Of a stretch of 64,000 bases of DNA, positions 43,390-52,594 are shown in pieces. The DNA lies in contig JBCBET010000001.1 of the NCBI GenBank assembly GCA_038528385.1, positions 62,001 to 126,000 of the forward strand, given 5' to 3'. Both the position numbers and the translations under genes were made by a program. Numbering within the stretch: position 1 is the first letter of the stretch; each line of letters starts with the position of its first letter. Below the pieces are notes generated by a model. It made no database searches and had not been told where the DNA came from. It saw only the letters and a list, made by a program, of their open reading frames with translations. This DNA comes from Shimia_B sp038528385. Its GTDB lineage: Bacteria; Pseudomonadota; Alphaproteobacteria; Rhodobacterales; Rhodobacteraceae.

Positions 43390-43431
43390 GTTTTGTACAG
43401 CGCCACGGCGCACTCGAGAGGTTTTGTACAA
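43390..43431. promoter_or_regulatory. pair of TTGTACA boxes upstream of dcd
   Basis: The 10-mer GTTTTGTACA occurs at 43390-43399 and again at 43421-43430. The spacing is 31 bases, three helical turns. The second copy extends to the palindrome TTGTACAA. Both lie just before the dcd ribosome binding site, so a repressor could block transcription or translation. Confidence 0.45.
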
Positions 43432-43443
43432 GGGAGAGACGGC

Positions 43444-44511
43444 ATGGGCGTGTTTCCTAGCCAACGGATCGAAGCGCTCATTGCAGAGGGCGCGATAACC
43501 GCCGACCCCGCGATCATCCCCGAGCAGCTCCAGCCCGCGTCGCTCGATTTGCGCCTCGGTCCGGTCGCCTACCGCGTCCGCGCCTCGTTTCTCACCGGAG
43601 AGGGCCGCACCGTGGCCCAGCGGCTCGACGATTTCGTCATGCACCGCATCGATCTCTCGGACGGCGCGGTGTTGGAGAAGGGCTGCGTCTACGTCGTCCC
43701 GCTCATGGAGCGGCTCGCCCTGCCCGACGGAGTGCAAGCCGTCGCCAACGCGAAGAGCTCCACCGGGCGGCTCGACCTCCTGACGCGCACCATCACCGAT
43801 GACGGCGTGGAATTCGACCGCATCGCGCCCGGCTATGACGGGCCGCTCTACGCCGAAATCTGCCCCCGCTCATTTTCCGTCCTCGCGCGGCCGGGCATGC
43901 GGCTCAACCAGATCCGCTTCCGAGACGGTCACGCCGTCCTCTCCGACGCCGAACTCACCGCGCTCCACGCCGCGAGCCCGCTCGTGGATGGCGCGGCCAC
44001 CATCGCCGATGGGCTCGGCTTCTCCGTCGATCTGAAGCCCGCAGAGGGCGATCTCGTGGGCTACCGGGCCAAGCCACATACGGGCGTCATCGACCTCGAG
44101 AAGCTGGGCCACTACCCGCCCGCGGATTTCTGGGAGGAGATCCGCACGACGGAGGGGCGCATCATCCTCGACCCCGGCGCGTTCTACATCCTTGTGAGCC
44201 GCGAGGCTGTGACGATCCCCCCCGACTACGCCGCCGAGATGGCACCCTATCTCGCCATGGTGGGCGAATTCCGCGTGCACTACGCGGGTTTCTTCGACCC
44301 GGGCTTCGGCCACGGCGAAGGCGCGGGCTCCCGCGGGGTCCTGGAGGTGCGCTGTCACGAGGCTCCGTTTGTGCTGGAACACGGCCAGATCGTGGGCCGG
44401 CTCGTCTACGAGCGCATGTCCGAAAAGCCCGAGCGCCTCTACGGCACGGGGCTCAAAAGCAACTACCAGGGCCAGGGGCTGAAGCTTTCGAAGCACTTCG
44501 CTGCACAGTGA
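43444..44511 (+). CDS. dcd: 2'-deoxycytidine 5'-triphosphate deaminase (large form)
   Basis: 355 aa. The long DCD type of alphaproteobacteria, with two related halves of the dUTPase-like fold. Key segments are QPASLDLRLG, VQAVANAKSSTGRLDLLTR and GFFDPGFGHGEGAGSRGVLEVRC. It provides dUTP for thymidylate synthesis. Start at 43444 (MGVFPSQR) behind AGGGAGAG. Possible control by the boxes at 43390-43431. Confidence 0.92.
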   Translation: MGVFPSQRIEALIAEGAITADPAIIPEQLQPASLDLRLGPVAYRVRASFLTGEGRTVAQRLDDFVMHRIDLSDGAVLEKGCVYVVPLMERLALPDGVQAVANAKSSTGRLDLLTRTITDDGVEFDRIAPGYDGPLYAEICPRSFSVLARPGMRLNQIRFRDGHAVLSDAELTALHAASPLVDGAATIADGLGFSVDLKPAEGDLVGYRAKPHTGVIDLEKLGHYPPADFWEEIRTTEGRIILDPGAFYILVSREAVTIPPDYAAEMAPYLAMVGEFRVHYAGFFDPGFGHGEGAGSRGVLEVRCHEAPFVLEHGQIVGRLVYERMSEKPERLYGTGLKSNYQGQGLKLSKHFAAQ

Positions 44512-44606
44512 GGCTCGAGGCCTGAGCCGACCGTTTCGGGCCGCGCACCGTCCAAGGCAGACCTTTCGCGCCGAATGTGCTACCCTCGCCGTGGGAGGGA
44601 TGCGCG

Positions 44607-45083
44607 ATGTTCGACCTCGATACCTTTATCGCGGATTGCCGCGACGCGGTGGACAAGGACCCCACGCACAAGTCAGCCGCGGAGATCGTGCGACGCGCCC
44701 TGTCGGACCCTTCGAAGGTCTTGGCCGCGCTTGGAGAGCCCACCGAGCCCGGGATCACGCCCCTCTACGCGTCGCCGAACCTGACGATCGTGAACCTCGC
44801 CTGGAAGCCCTCGACCACGATACCCCCGCACAACCACGAAATGTGGGCCGTTATCGGAATCTATGGCGGGCGGGAGGACAATATCTTCTGGCGACGGGTG
44901 AAGGATCATCCCAACGGCCTGATCGAGGCGGCCGGAGCGAAGTCTCTGTCCACGGGCGATGTGTGCCCCATGGGCGCAGACATCATTCATTCGGTCACGA
45001 ACCCGATCCCGCGATTGACGGCCGCGCTGCATGTCTATGGCGGCGATTTCTTTGAAGCGGAACGGAGCGAATGGGAACCTTAA
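44607..45083 (+). CDS. cysteine-dioxygenase-like cupin, apparently C-terminally shortened
   Basis: 158 aa cupin. The iron-site region reads TTIPPHNHEMWAVIGIY and the second histidine is in ADIIHSVTNPI, as in the predicted metal-dependent CDO-like family (PF05995). The GGGAGGG ribosome binding site precedes ATG 44607. The reading frame ends with TAA after SEWEP, but the same frame continues for 18 more codons to a TAG at 45138-45140, encoding HLFETQLDIEEVRARFSK, which reads like the natural C-terminal helix of this family. The tail therefore looks like a remnant separated by one stop codon. Confidence 0.82.
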   Translation: MFDLDTFIADCRDAVDKDPTHKSAAEIVRRALSDPSKVLAALGEPTEPGITPLYASPNLTIVNLAWKPSTTIPPHNHEMWAVIGIYGGREDNIFWRRVKDHPNGLIEAAGAKSLSTGDVCPMGADIIHSVTNPIPRLTAALHVYGGDFFEAERSEWEP

Positions 45084-45140
45084 CACCTGTTCGAAACCCA
45101 GCTCGACATCGAAGAAGTGCGCGCGCGGTTCTCAAAGTAG
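45084..45140 (+). pseudogene. in-frame remnant of the cupin C terminus
   Basis: Eighteen codons directly after the cupin TAA and in the same frame encode an acidic helix (HLFETQLDIEEVRARFSK) ending with TAG. It has no start codon or ribosome binding site of its own. Best explained as the original C terminus cut off by a nonsense codon, or reached by readthrough. Confidence 0.5.
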
Positions 45141-45196
45141 GCCGCCCGGGAGCGAGGCGACATGCACCGCAGAGCCGCCCATGAGCGCGCTTCGCC

Positions 45197-45427
45197 TCAG
45201 AACCGCCCGATGCGTCGCGTGATGCGCATGGCCTGCTTGGTGCGCTTCTCTTTCTGGCGTAGGGCGGCCATTTCCTTGCGATCCTCCTCCGAAACGCCGT
45301 GGCCAGCCCCTTTCGGGTCGTCGCGCTTTCTGCGGCGGTTCGTGGCCATGTCGAAGCCCTTGTTCATGCCCTTCGAGATCAGCCTGCGCATGACCATGTG
45401 CAGGATCATGTTGATGAACTGGTTCAT
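45197..45427 (-). CDS. small basic conserved protein, unknown function
   Basis: 76 aa. A hydrophobic/amphipathic N terminus (MNQFINMILHMVMRRLISKG) precedes a lysine- and arginine-rich helix (EMAALRQKEKRTKQAMRITRR). The ATGA overlap with scpB (45424-45427) shows co-translation. Known to me only as a short hypothetical protein that accompanies scpB in Rhodobacteraceae. Confidence 0.8.
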   Translation of the reverse strand: MNQFINMILHMVMRRLISKGMNKGFDMATNRRRKRDDPKGAGHGVSEEDRKEMAALRQKEKRTKQAMRITRRIGRF

Positions 45428-46089
45428 GGGTTTGTCTCGCTTTCCTCTGCCTCGGTGTCGTCCTCTTCGAAGAGATCGGGTTCGTCCTCATGGGCCTCAA
45501 TCTCTGGCTCCTCCGCACCCGGCGGCGGTCTGTTTTCCAGAAGGCCCGCCTGGCGCAGCTCCCTGAGCCCTGGAAGGTCGCGCGCCGATTCGAGGCCAAA
45601 GTGATCGAGAAAGCTTTCGGTGACGGTAAAGGTCACCGGGCGGCCCGGGGTCATGCGGCGCCGTCCGAGCTTGATCCAGTCGAGCTCCAGCAGCTGGTCG
45701 ACGGTGCCGCGGCTCACGCTCACGCCGCGGATTTCCTCGATTTCGGCGCGCGTCACCGGTTGGTGGTAAGCGATTATGGCCAGCGTCTCGATCGCCGCGC
45801 GCGAGAGCTTGCGCGTCTCCACCGTCTCTTTCTGCATCAGGAAGCCGAGATCGGGCGCGGTGCGGATGGCCCAGGCCTCCCCCACGCGGATGACGCTGAC
45901 GCCGCGGCCCTCGTAGCGCTTGCGCAGGTACTGAAGCGCCTCGGCGGGGTCGGAGCCGTGGGGCATGCGCCCCGTCAGTTCGCGCACCGTCACGGGCTCC
46001 GCGCTGGCAAAGAGGATGGCCTCCACCATCCGCTCCTGCTCGCCCATGGGCGGAGCCTCGAAGAGGCTCTCTTCCTCGGGCTCAGCCAC
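45424..46089 (-). CDS. scpB: segregation and condensation protein B
   Basis: 221 aa. Winged-helix kleisin partner of the SMC-ScpAB complex. MVEAILFASAEPVTVREL and ETLAIIAYHQPVTRAEIEEIRGV are diagnostic. The GTG start at 46089 follows GGAGG inside the end of scpA (8-base overlap). The C terminus is strongly acidic. Confidence 0.94.
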   Translation of the reverse strand: MAEPEEESLFEAPPMGEQERMVEAILFASAEPVTVRELTGRMPHGSDPAEALQYLRKRYEGRGVSVIRVGEAWAIRTAPDLGFLMQKETVETRKLSRAAIETLAIIAYHQPVTRAEIEEIRGVSVSRGTVDQLLELDWIKLGRRRMTPGRPVTFTVTESFLDHFGLESARDLPGLRELRQAGLLENRPPPGAEEPEIEAHEDEPDLFEEDDTEAEESETNP

Positions 46090-46873
46090 CGCTGGCCTCC
46101 CGCGCGCGCAGTTTGAGGGGGGCGAAGGTGGCGTCCTGACGAAGCTCCAGGCGGCCCTCTTTGACCAGCTCCAGCGTAGCCGCGAAGGTGGAGGCCGTGG
46201 CGGAGCGGCGACGTTTGGGGTCGCCCGCCCAGTCGTCCGGCAAATAAGACATGATGTCGGTCCAGTCTCCGGCGAAGCCGAGGAGTCCGCGCAAGCGGTC
46301 GAGCGCCTGCTCCATCGTCAGGATGCTCTCACGCGCATCGAAGGAGAGCGGGCGGAATTCGTCCTTCGTGCGAATCCGGGCATAGGCCTGCATGAGGTCG
46401 AGGATCGTGGCGGTGTAGTCCACGCGGCGCACGCGGGTGACATCCTCGGTGACGCCGCGGGGAAAGAAGTCACGGCCCAGCCTGTCGCGCCCCATGAGGC
46501 GGGCGGAGGCGTCGCGCATGGCCTGCAGGCGCTCGAGCTGGAACGCCAGATGCGCGGCGAGCTCTTCGCCCGAAGGTCCTTCTTCGGCGGGGTCCGGAGG
46601 CAGAAGGAGGCGCGATTTGAGGAAGGCCAACCAGGCGGCCATGACGAGGTAGTCTGCCGCGAGCTCGATCCGGAGCTCCTTCGCCTTCTCCACGAAGGCC
46701 AGATACTGCTCCGCCAGGTGCAGGATCGAGATGCGGCGCAGGTCCACCTTCTGCGTGCGCGAGAGCGTGAGCAGGAGGTCGAGCGGCCCCTCGAATCCGT
46801 CCACATCCACGATGAGCGCCTCCGCCGCCAGGCGGTCGGCGACACTGGTCTCCAGGATGCTGTCCTCGCTCAT
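46082..46873 (-). CDS. scpA: segregation and condensation protein A
   Basis: 263 aa kleisin. DGFEGPLDLLLTLSRTQKVDLRRISILHLAEQYL and the middle AADYLVMAAWLAFLKSRLLLP are classic ScpA. It bridges SMC heads in chromosome condensation. Overlaps nagZ by ATGA (46870-46873) and scpB by 8 bases. Confidence 0.95.
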   Translation of the reverse strand: MSEDSILETSVADRLAAEALIVDVDGFEGPLDLLLTLSRTQKVDLRRISILHLAEQYLAFVEKAKELRIELAADYLVMAAWLAFLKSRLLLPPDPAEEGPSGEELAAHLAFQLERLQAMRDASARLMGRDRLGRDFFPRGVTEDVTRVRRVDYTATILDLMQAYARIRTKDEFRPLSFDARESILTMEQALDRLRGLLGFAGDWTDIMSYLPDDWAGDPKRRRSATASTFAATLELVKEGRLELRQDATFAPLKLRAREASGG

Positions 46874-47865
46874 GCAGCGGCTCCGTTGGTGAGGCTGCGA
46901 AGTTCGGCGGTGAGGGCGCCGGTGTCAATGTTCGGCGCGTCGGGCCTGAGCGCGAGCGCGCGGGCCGCCCGGGCCGCGGCAGCCTCCGTCAGGGCGCCCA
47001 CGGTGGCCACCTCCTCCATCTCGGCCATCACGCCATTGCAATGGAGGATGACATCGCAGCCCGCCCGCAACGCCGCCTCGGCACGGCTCCGGGGGCCTCC
47101 GGACAATGCATCCATTGAAAGGTCGTCGGTCATCAGCAACCCGTCAAAGCCGATCTCCTCCCGGATGACGCGGTGGAGAGCGGGCGACGTCGTCGCCGCG
47201 CGCTTGGCGTCATAGGCCTCGAAGACGACATGGGCGGTCATGCCAAGCGGGATATCCGCGAGCGCCTTGAACGGCACGAAGTCTTCTGCGGCGAGCGCCT
47301 CCTTAGTCTTCGTCACGCGCGGCAGGTCGATGTGGCTGTCCTTGGTGGCCGAGCCGTGGCCCGGCATGTGCTTGACCACGCTGAGCACTCCGCCCGCCGA
47401 CTGCCCCTTCGCCAGGGCGCGGGCGCGCCGCGCAACCTCTTCCGCGGTGTGCCCGTAACAGCGGTTGCGCAGGCGTGAATGGGTCCCCGCGAAGGCCGTG
47501 TCGCCCATGGGTGCGCAATTCACGTCGATGCCGATCTCGCGCAGCTCGGTCGCGATGAGCGCCCCGCGGAGCCAGAGCGCGCGCTCCGGGTCCGGGCTCG
47601 CCTCCACGAGGTCGAGCGCGGGCGGATGCCCTGCCCAGACCGGAGGCCAGAGCCGCTGCACGCGCCCGCCTTCCTGGTCGATCAGGACGGGCGCGTCGCG
47701 GCCCACGCTCTCGCGCAAGGCCGCCGTCAGGGCTGCGACCTGGGCCTTTGAAACGCAGTTCCGCTCAAAGAGGATGAAGCCCCAGGGATCGGCCGCACGA
47801 AAGAAGGCGGCCTCCGATGCCGAGAGCTCCGGCCCGGCACAGCCGAAGATATGGGCCCCGGCCAC
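46870..47865 (-). CDS. nagZ: beta-N-acetylhexosaminidase
   Basis: 331 aa glycoside hydrolase family 3 enzyme that trims GlcNAc from muropeptides during cell-wall recycling. IDQEGGRVQRL, KHMPGHGSATKDSH (with the acid/base histidine) and LLMTDDLSMDAL (nucleophile aspartate) are present. GTG 47865 chosen from domain length, just inside the end of the SPOR gene spacing; longer starts would overlap that gene. Cytoplasmic. Confidence 0.93.
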   Translation of the reverse strand: MAGAHIFGCAGPELSASEAAFFRAADPWGFILFERNCVSKAQVAALTAALRESVGRDAPVLIDQEGGRVQRLWPPVWAGHPPALDLVEASPDPERALWLRGALIATELREIGIDVNCAPMGDTAFAGTHSRLRNRCYGHTAEEVARRARALAKGQSAGGVLSVVKHMPGHGSATKDSHIDLPRVTKTKEALAAEDFVPFKALADIPLGMTAHVVFEAYDAKRAATTSPALHRVIREEIGFDGLLMTDDLSMDALSGGPRSRAEAALRAGCDVILHCNGVMAEMEEVATVGALTEAAAARAARALALRPDAPNIDTGALTAELRSLTNGAAA

Positions 47866-47869
47866 CGCG

Positions 47870-48823
47870 TTACTCGACGAGGACGGGGATGCAGGCGGCC
47901 TTGGCCGCCACGAGCGCGGAACAGAAGCGGCGCGCATCGGCGAGGTCATCGAAGCCGTGGGCGCGCAGGCGGTAGAAAGTCCGGCCCGCCTTGGTCGCGC
48001 GCTGGATCACGCGCTTCTTGCCGTAAAGGAACGGTCCGAACTGGTCGGAGAGACGCGCCCATTCCGCCCGCGCGATCTCCGGGCTGGCGAAGGCGCCGAG
48101 CTGCGCGAGGTGTGTGCCCGCAGGGACGGCGGAGGCGGCCACGTCGATGCCGACAGGGGCCTCGGGGCGGGCGCTGGCCGTGGTGTCGAGCGCCGCGGGC
48201 CGCACTTGCGGCCGCAGGGAACGGCGCACACCAGGCCCGAGATCGGGACGCGGCGAGAGCGCGGCGACCCTCACTTCTCCCGCCTCCGCCTCCGCGGCAA
48301 CGGCGGGCCCTGCGAGCGTGTCTTCGATCGTTTTCTCCACCGCCTCCGGGTTCGCGAGGGAGGCGATGAGCTCTTCCACATCGCCCGGATCGGCGGGCTC
48401 GAGCGTGGTCATCTCGATGGCGGCATCGGTCAGCGCGCCCGCATCCTCGCCAGTGAAGACGGCGTTGAGCTCGCTCACGGGTGCGTCCTCTTCCGTCAGT
48501 TCCATGGCGGCCGGCGCGAGCACCAGACGGTCGCGCGGCGCGCTCGCGGTGCCCTCGGCGGCGATTTCGTTGACGGCGAGGCCCTGGTGATCCGCGGGAC
48601 GACCGCCGGGCGTATCCGGCGCCACGCGCATGGGGCCTTCCAGCGCCATGACCACAGGCACGCCGGAAACGTCCCGCGCGATGAGTTTGTAGCTCCACAG
48701 GCATACCCCCGCGATCAGCGCGAGCGAGACGAGACCGCCCACCGCGCTGACGAAGGTGCCCACGCCCATTGCGTAGGTTGCGGGGCCTTCAGCCCCCTTG
48801 GAACTGAAATACGCCTCTGCCAT
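47870..48823 (-). CDS. SPOR-domain membrane protein
   Basis: 317 aa. One transmembrane span (about residues 24-47) near the N terminus, then a long low-complexity periplasmic linker rich in Ala, Glu and Pro, and a C-terminal SPOR domain (HLAQLGAFASPEIARAEWARL ... RTFYRLRAHGFDDLADARRFC). SPOR binds denuded peptidoglycan at the division site. Co-transcribed with argS upstream and nagZ downstream. Confidence 0.88.
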   Translation of the reverse strand: MAEAYFSSKGAEGPATYAMGVGTFVSAVGGLVSLALIAGVCLWSYKLIARDVSGVPVVMALEGPMRVAPDTPGGRPADHQGLAVNEIAAEGTASAPRDRLVLAPAAMELTEEDAPVSELNAVFTGEDAGALTDAAIEMTTLEPADPGDVEELIASLANPEAVEKTIEDTLAGPAVAAEAEAGEVRVAALSPRPDLGPGVRRSLRPQVRPAALDTTASARPEAPVGIDVAASAVPAGTHLAQLGAFASPEIARAEWARLSDQFGPFLYGKKRVIQRATKAGRTFYRLRAHGFDDLADARRFCSALVAAKAACIPVLVE

Positions 48824-48908
48824 GTCCGCCTCACTGCCCCGGCCGGGCCGCCGCCCCGCGCCAGTGGTCCCTTGAACTCTGCCTCTGGCTCCGCCCGCGC
48901 CTGTTGGG

Positions 48909-50648
48909 TCAGCGCATTTCGTCGGGAGCCGATACGCCCAAGATACCCAAGCCCGCTGAAATCACAACGGATACGGCGCGGATCAGCGCTATTTTGGCCT
49001 GGCTTTCGGATGTGTTGCCTTCCTGCAAGAAGCGCATGGCGTCGCTGTCGCGGCCCATGGAATAGCGCGTATTGAAGCGCGCGGTGAGCTCCTGGAGGTA
49101 GAAGGCGATGCGGTGAGGCTCGTTGCCCCGCGCGGCGATTTCCACGAGGCGCGGCCATTCGGCGAGCTTCTTGGCGACGGCGACATCGGCCTCGTGATCG
49201 AGGCGCGCAGCAGAGGCCAGCGCGGCATCCGACATGTCCATGCCCTGCGCCTTTGCCTTCGAGATCACGGACATGACCCGGGCATGGGCGTATTGGACGT
49301 AATAGACCGGGTTGTCGTTGGTGGTCTGGCGCACGACGTCCACGTCGAAATCGAGCGGCGCGTCGTTCTTTCTCGTGAGCATGGTGAAGCGGATGGCGTC
49401 ACGGCCCACCATCTCCACCACGTCGGCGGCGGTGACGAAGGTGCCCGCCCGCTTCGACATCTTGAGCGGTTCGCCGCCCTGCATGAGCTTGACGAGCTGC
49501 GTCAGCTTGATGTCGAGCGGGGTCTTGCCGTCCGAGAGCGCGGAAACGGCGGCTTTCATCCGCTTGACGTAGCCGCCGTGATCGGCGCCGAAGACATCGA
49601 TGAGCGCGTCGAAGCCCCGCTCCACCTTGTCGAAGTGGTAGGCTATGTCGGGGGCGAAGTAGGTCCAGCTGCCGTCGGATTTCTTGATCGGGCGGTCCAC
49701 GTCGTCGCCGTGGGCGGTGGAGCGGAAGAGCGTCTGCTCCCGCGGTTCCCAATCCTCGGGCGTCTTGCCCTTGGGCGGCTCGAGCGTGCCGGTGTAGATG
49801 AGGCCCTTTTCATCGAGCGTGTCGATGGCCGCCTCGATCCGGCCCGTGCCATAGAGCGACTTCTCCGAGAAGAAGACATCCATCTCCACGCCGAGCAACG
49901 CGAGGTCGGCGCGGATGAGGTCCAGCATCTGCTCGGTGGCGAATTCGCGGATCTCGGACAGCCAGAACTGCTCGCCCTTGCCCACGAAGGTGTCGCCCAC
50001 CCTGGCCTTGAGGGCCTCGCCCACCGGCACGAGATAGTCGCCCGGATAGGTTCCGTCCTCGAAGGCCACGTCCTGCCCGTGCGCCTCGAGGTAGCGCAGA
50101 TAGACAGAGCGCGCGAGCGTATCGACCTGCGCGCCGCCATCGTTGATGTAGTATTCCCGCGTGACCTCGTAGCCCGCGTAATCGAGGAGCGAGGCCAGCG
50201 CATCGCCCACCACCGCGCCGCGGGTATGACCCACATGGAGGGGGCCCGTGGGGTTGGCGGAGACATACTCCACGTTCACGCGCTGCCCGGCCCCCATGTC
50301 GGACCGGCCGAAAGCCTCCCCCGCCTCGAGGATCTGAGCGATTGTCCCGGTCCAGACCCTTTCTGCGAGCGTGAGGTTGAGGAAGCCTGGCCCCGCCACC
50401 TCCGCCTGCGCGATGCGGTCGTCGGCGGTGAGACGCGCGGCTAGCGCCTCCGCGATATCGCGCGGCTTTGCCTTGGCGGGTTTGGCCAGCACCATGGCCG
50501 CGTTCGTCGCCATGTCGCCGTGGGCGGCGTCGCGCGGGGGCTCCACTGCCACGTTCGCGAGGTCGAGCCCCTCGGGCAGCACGCCCTCTCGCATCAGCGC
50601 CTCCAGGGCGGAGATGACGACGGTGCGAATATCGGCGAACAGGTTCAT
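48909..50648 (-). CDS. argS: arginyl-tRNA synthetase
   Basis: 579 aa class I synthetase. The HIGH-type motif is HVGH (residues 138-141, in SANPTGPLHVGHTRGA), the KMSKS-type loop is LKMSKRAGTF, and the C-terminal DALR anticodon-binding domain starts around 460. Start at 50648. First gene of a run leading to the SPOR, nagZ, scpA and scpB genes. Confidence 0.96.
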   Translation of the reverse strand: MNLFADIRTVVISALEALMREGVLPEGLDLANVAVEPPRDAAHGDMATNAAMVLAKPAKAKPRDIAEALAARLTADDRIAQAEVAGPGFLNLTLAERVWTGTIAQILEAGEAFGRSDMGAGQRVNVEYVSANPTGPLHVGHTRGAVVGDALASLLDYAGYEVTREYYINDGGAQVDTLARSVYLRYLEAHGQDVAFEDGTYPGDYLVPVGEALKARVGDTFVGKGEQFWLSEIREFATEQMLDLIRADLALLGVEMDVFFSEKSLYGTGRIEAAIDTLDEKGLIYTGTLEPPKGKTPEDWEPREQTLFRSTAHGDDVDRPIKKSDGSWTYFAPDIAYHFDKVERGFDALIDVFGADHGGYVKRMKAAVSALSDGKTPLDIKLTQLVKLMQGGEPLKMSKRAGTFVTAADVVEMVGRDAIRFTMLTRKNDAPLDFDVDVVRQTTNDNPVYYVQYAHARVMSVISKAKAQGMDMSDAALASAARLDHEADVAVAKKLAEWPRLVEIAARGNEPHRIAFYLQELTARFNTRYSMGRDSDAMRFLQEGNTSESQAKIALIRAVSVVISAGLGILGVSAPDEMR

Positions 50649-50699
50649 GGCGGGCCTCCGGGGGCGCGCTTACCCATGCCACAGGCCGTGGTCAACGGA

Positions 50700-51839
50700 T
50701 CAGGCGCCGAGGAGGCGCGCGTGCTCCTGCATCGCGAAGCGGTCGGTCATGCCGGCGATGTAATCGGCCACGAGGCGCGCCAGATCCGTCTCGTCCCGGC
50801 GCTCGGCGACCTGCCCCTGCCACTCCGCGGGCAGGCTCTCAGGCGAGGAGAGGAAGAAGGGGAAGAGGTCCTCCACGATCCGCGTGACCTGGTCGCGCTT
50901 TTTCATGACCCGCGGCGCGCGGTACATGCGGTGGAAGAGGAAGGTCCTGAGTTCGCCGATGCCGGCCCACATCTCCTCCGAGAAGCTGATGACCGGGTGC
51001 CCGAGGTCGCGGATATCCTGCGCGGAGCGGGCGCCAGAGGCATCGAGCCGCGCGCGGGAGATGTCCATCACATCCTCCACCATGACCCCGAAGACCCGGC
51101 GAAGCGCCTCGTGCCTGCGCCGCGACGGCTCGAGCCCGGGATAGAGGCTGTCCACCTCCGCGTAGCAGGGGCCAACGATGGGCAACTCCGCGAGGTCCGC
51201 ATCCGAGAAGAGACCCGCCCGCAGCCCGTCGAAGAGGTCGTGGTTGTTGTAGGCGATATCGTCCGAGAGCGCCGCCACCTGCGCCTCGGCGCTGGCGTGG
51301 GTGGAGAGCTCGAGTCCGTGGACGGCATCGTAATCCGCGAGGGCGTAGGGCAGCGCCCCGATGACGGGGCCGTTATGCTTGGCGATGCCCTCGAGGCTCT
51401 CCCAAGTGAGATTGAGCCCATCCCACTCGGCATAGTGCTTCTCGAGCGCGGTGACGATGCGGATGGCCTGGGCATTGTGGTCAAAGCCGCCGTAGGGCGC
51501 CATCAGCACATGGAGCGCGTCCTCGCCGGTATGGCCAAAGGGCGGATGACCGAGATCGTGGGCGAGGGCCACGGCCTCGGTGAGCTCGGCATTCAGGCCG
51601 AGCGCGCCGGCGATGGTGCGCGCCACCTGCGCCACCTCGATGGAATGCGTGAGCCGGGTGCGGAAATAGTCGCCCTCATCCTCCACGAAGACCTGCGTTT
51701 TGTGCTTGAGCCGCCGGAAGGCGCTGGAATGGATGATGCGGTCCCGGTCGCGCTGAAAGCACGAGCGATGCATGCTCTTGGGCTCGAGAACGAGCCGCCC
51801 GCGCGACTGCTCGGGATCCGCTGCGTAGGGGGCTGCCAT
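50700..51839 (-). CDS. dgt: deoxyguanosinetriphosphate triphosphohydrolase-like protein
   Basis: 379 aa HD-domain dNTPase. Metal-binding residues are visible in IIHSSAFRRLKHKTQVF, RTRLTHSIEVAQVARTIAG, and VALAHDLGHPPFGHTGE. Cleaves dNTPs to the nucleoside and triphosphate. It lies 51 bases upstream of argS in the same direction and is divergent from the erpA-like gene. Confidence 0.93.
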   Translation of the reverse strand: MAAPYAADPEQSRGRLVLEPKSMHRSCFQRDRDRIIHSSAFRRLKHKTQVFVEDEGDYFRTRLTHSIEVAQVARTIAGALGLNAELTEAVALAHDLGHPPFGHTGEDALHVLMAPYGGFDHNAQAIRIVTALEKHYAEWDGLNLTWESLEGIAKHNGPVIGALPYALADYDAVHGLELSTHASAEAQVAALSDDIAYNNHDLFDGLRAGLFSDADLAELPIVGPCYAEVDSLYPGLEPSRRRHEALRRVFGVMVEDVMDISRARLDASGARSAQDIRDLGHPVISFSEEMWAGIGELRTFLFHRMYRAPRVMKKRDQVTRIVEDLFPFFLSSPESLPAEWQGQVAERRDETDLARLVADYIAGMTDRFAMQEHARLLGA

Positions 51840-51925
51840 CTGCCACTGGCTCCCGATCTGCTTCGCGGCTTGTGCCGCCGTGGACGTTGGCTATATGATA
51901 AGGACGCTAAAGAACAGTGAGAGCC

Positions 51926-52255
51926 ATGCTCACCCTGCCCCCCAAAGTCACCCCGCGCGCCTTCGAGCGCCTGAGCGAGATCGGCGCCGCCGCCACCGGC
52001 AAGGTGCTGCGCGTGGCGGTGGAGGGCGGCGGCTGCTCGGGTTTTCAATACGAGATCGACCTCGACGATGCGCCGAAGGGCGATGACCTCGTCCTCGAAG
52101 GCCAGGGCGAGCGCGTGGTAATCGACAGCGTGTCCCTGCCCTTTCTCGCCGACGCCACCATCGATTTCGAGGAAGAGCTGATCGGCGCGCGGTTCGTCAT
52201 CGAGAACCCGAACGCGACCGCGAGTTGCGGCTGCGGGACGTCCTTTTCCCTCTGA
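51926..52255 (+). CDS. erpA: iron-sulfur cluster insertion protein, ErpA/IscA type
   Basis: 109 aa A-type carrier. The three ligand cysteines are C37 (GGGCSGFQY), C101 and C103 (SCGCGTSFS). Delivers Fe-S clusters to target proteins. A GTG at 51917 could add three residues. Its TGA abuts the opposite-strand stop of the next gene with no gap (TGATCA). The choice of erpA over iscA/hesB is by overall feel. Confidence 0.88.
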   Translation: MLTLPPKVTPRAFERLSEIGAAATGKVLRVAVEGGGCSGFQYEIDLDDAPKGDDLVLEGQGERVVIDSVSLPFLADATIDFEEELIGARFVIENPNATASCGCGTSFSL

Positions 52256-52594
52256 TCAGGCGGCCTTGGACCCGCTTCCCTCCGGCGTATCGGGTTCAAA
52301 GGTCGTGGCCTTAGGCGGCGCAGCCTTCGGAGCCTCGGGCGTGTTCGACGCCGCTACCGGCACCTCCCCGTTTTCCTCGTCCGCCTTATCGGGCTTCGGC
52401 AGCGCGAGCGCCTCATCGGCGAACTGATCGGGCGCCTCAAAGCTCACCTCGCCGGTATTGGGATCCACCGTCACGCGGGGCTTGACCGGCATCGCCTCGA
52501 TCGTGGCGGTGAGGTCCTTCACCTGGCGCTCGAACGTTTCGCGCTGGGTCTCGACCGGGTTGCCCGGCTTCTTTCCAAACAAAAATCTCAGCAT
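52256..52594 (-). CDS. conserved hypothetical protein
   Basis: 112 aa. MLRFLFGKKPGNPVETQRETFERQVKDL at the start, then a low-complexity Pro/Ala/Lys-rich C terminus. The TVDPNTGEVSFEAPDQF segment looks like a small beta hairpin. No function recognised; convergent with erpA. Confidence 0.7.
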   Translation of the reverse strand: MLRFLFGKKPGNPVETQRETFERQVKDLTATIEAMPVKPRVTVDPNTGEVSFEAPDQFADEALALPKPDKADEENGEVPVAASNTPEAPKAAPPKATTFEPDTPEGSGSKAA

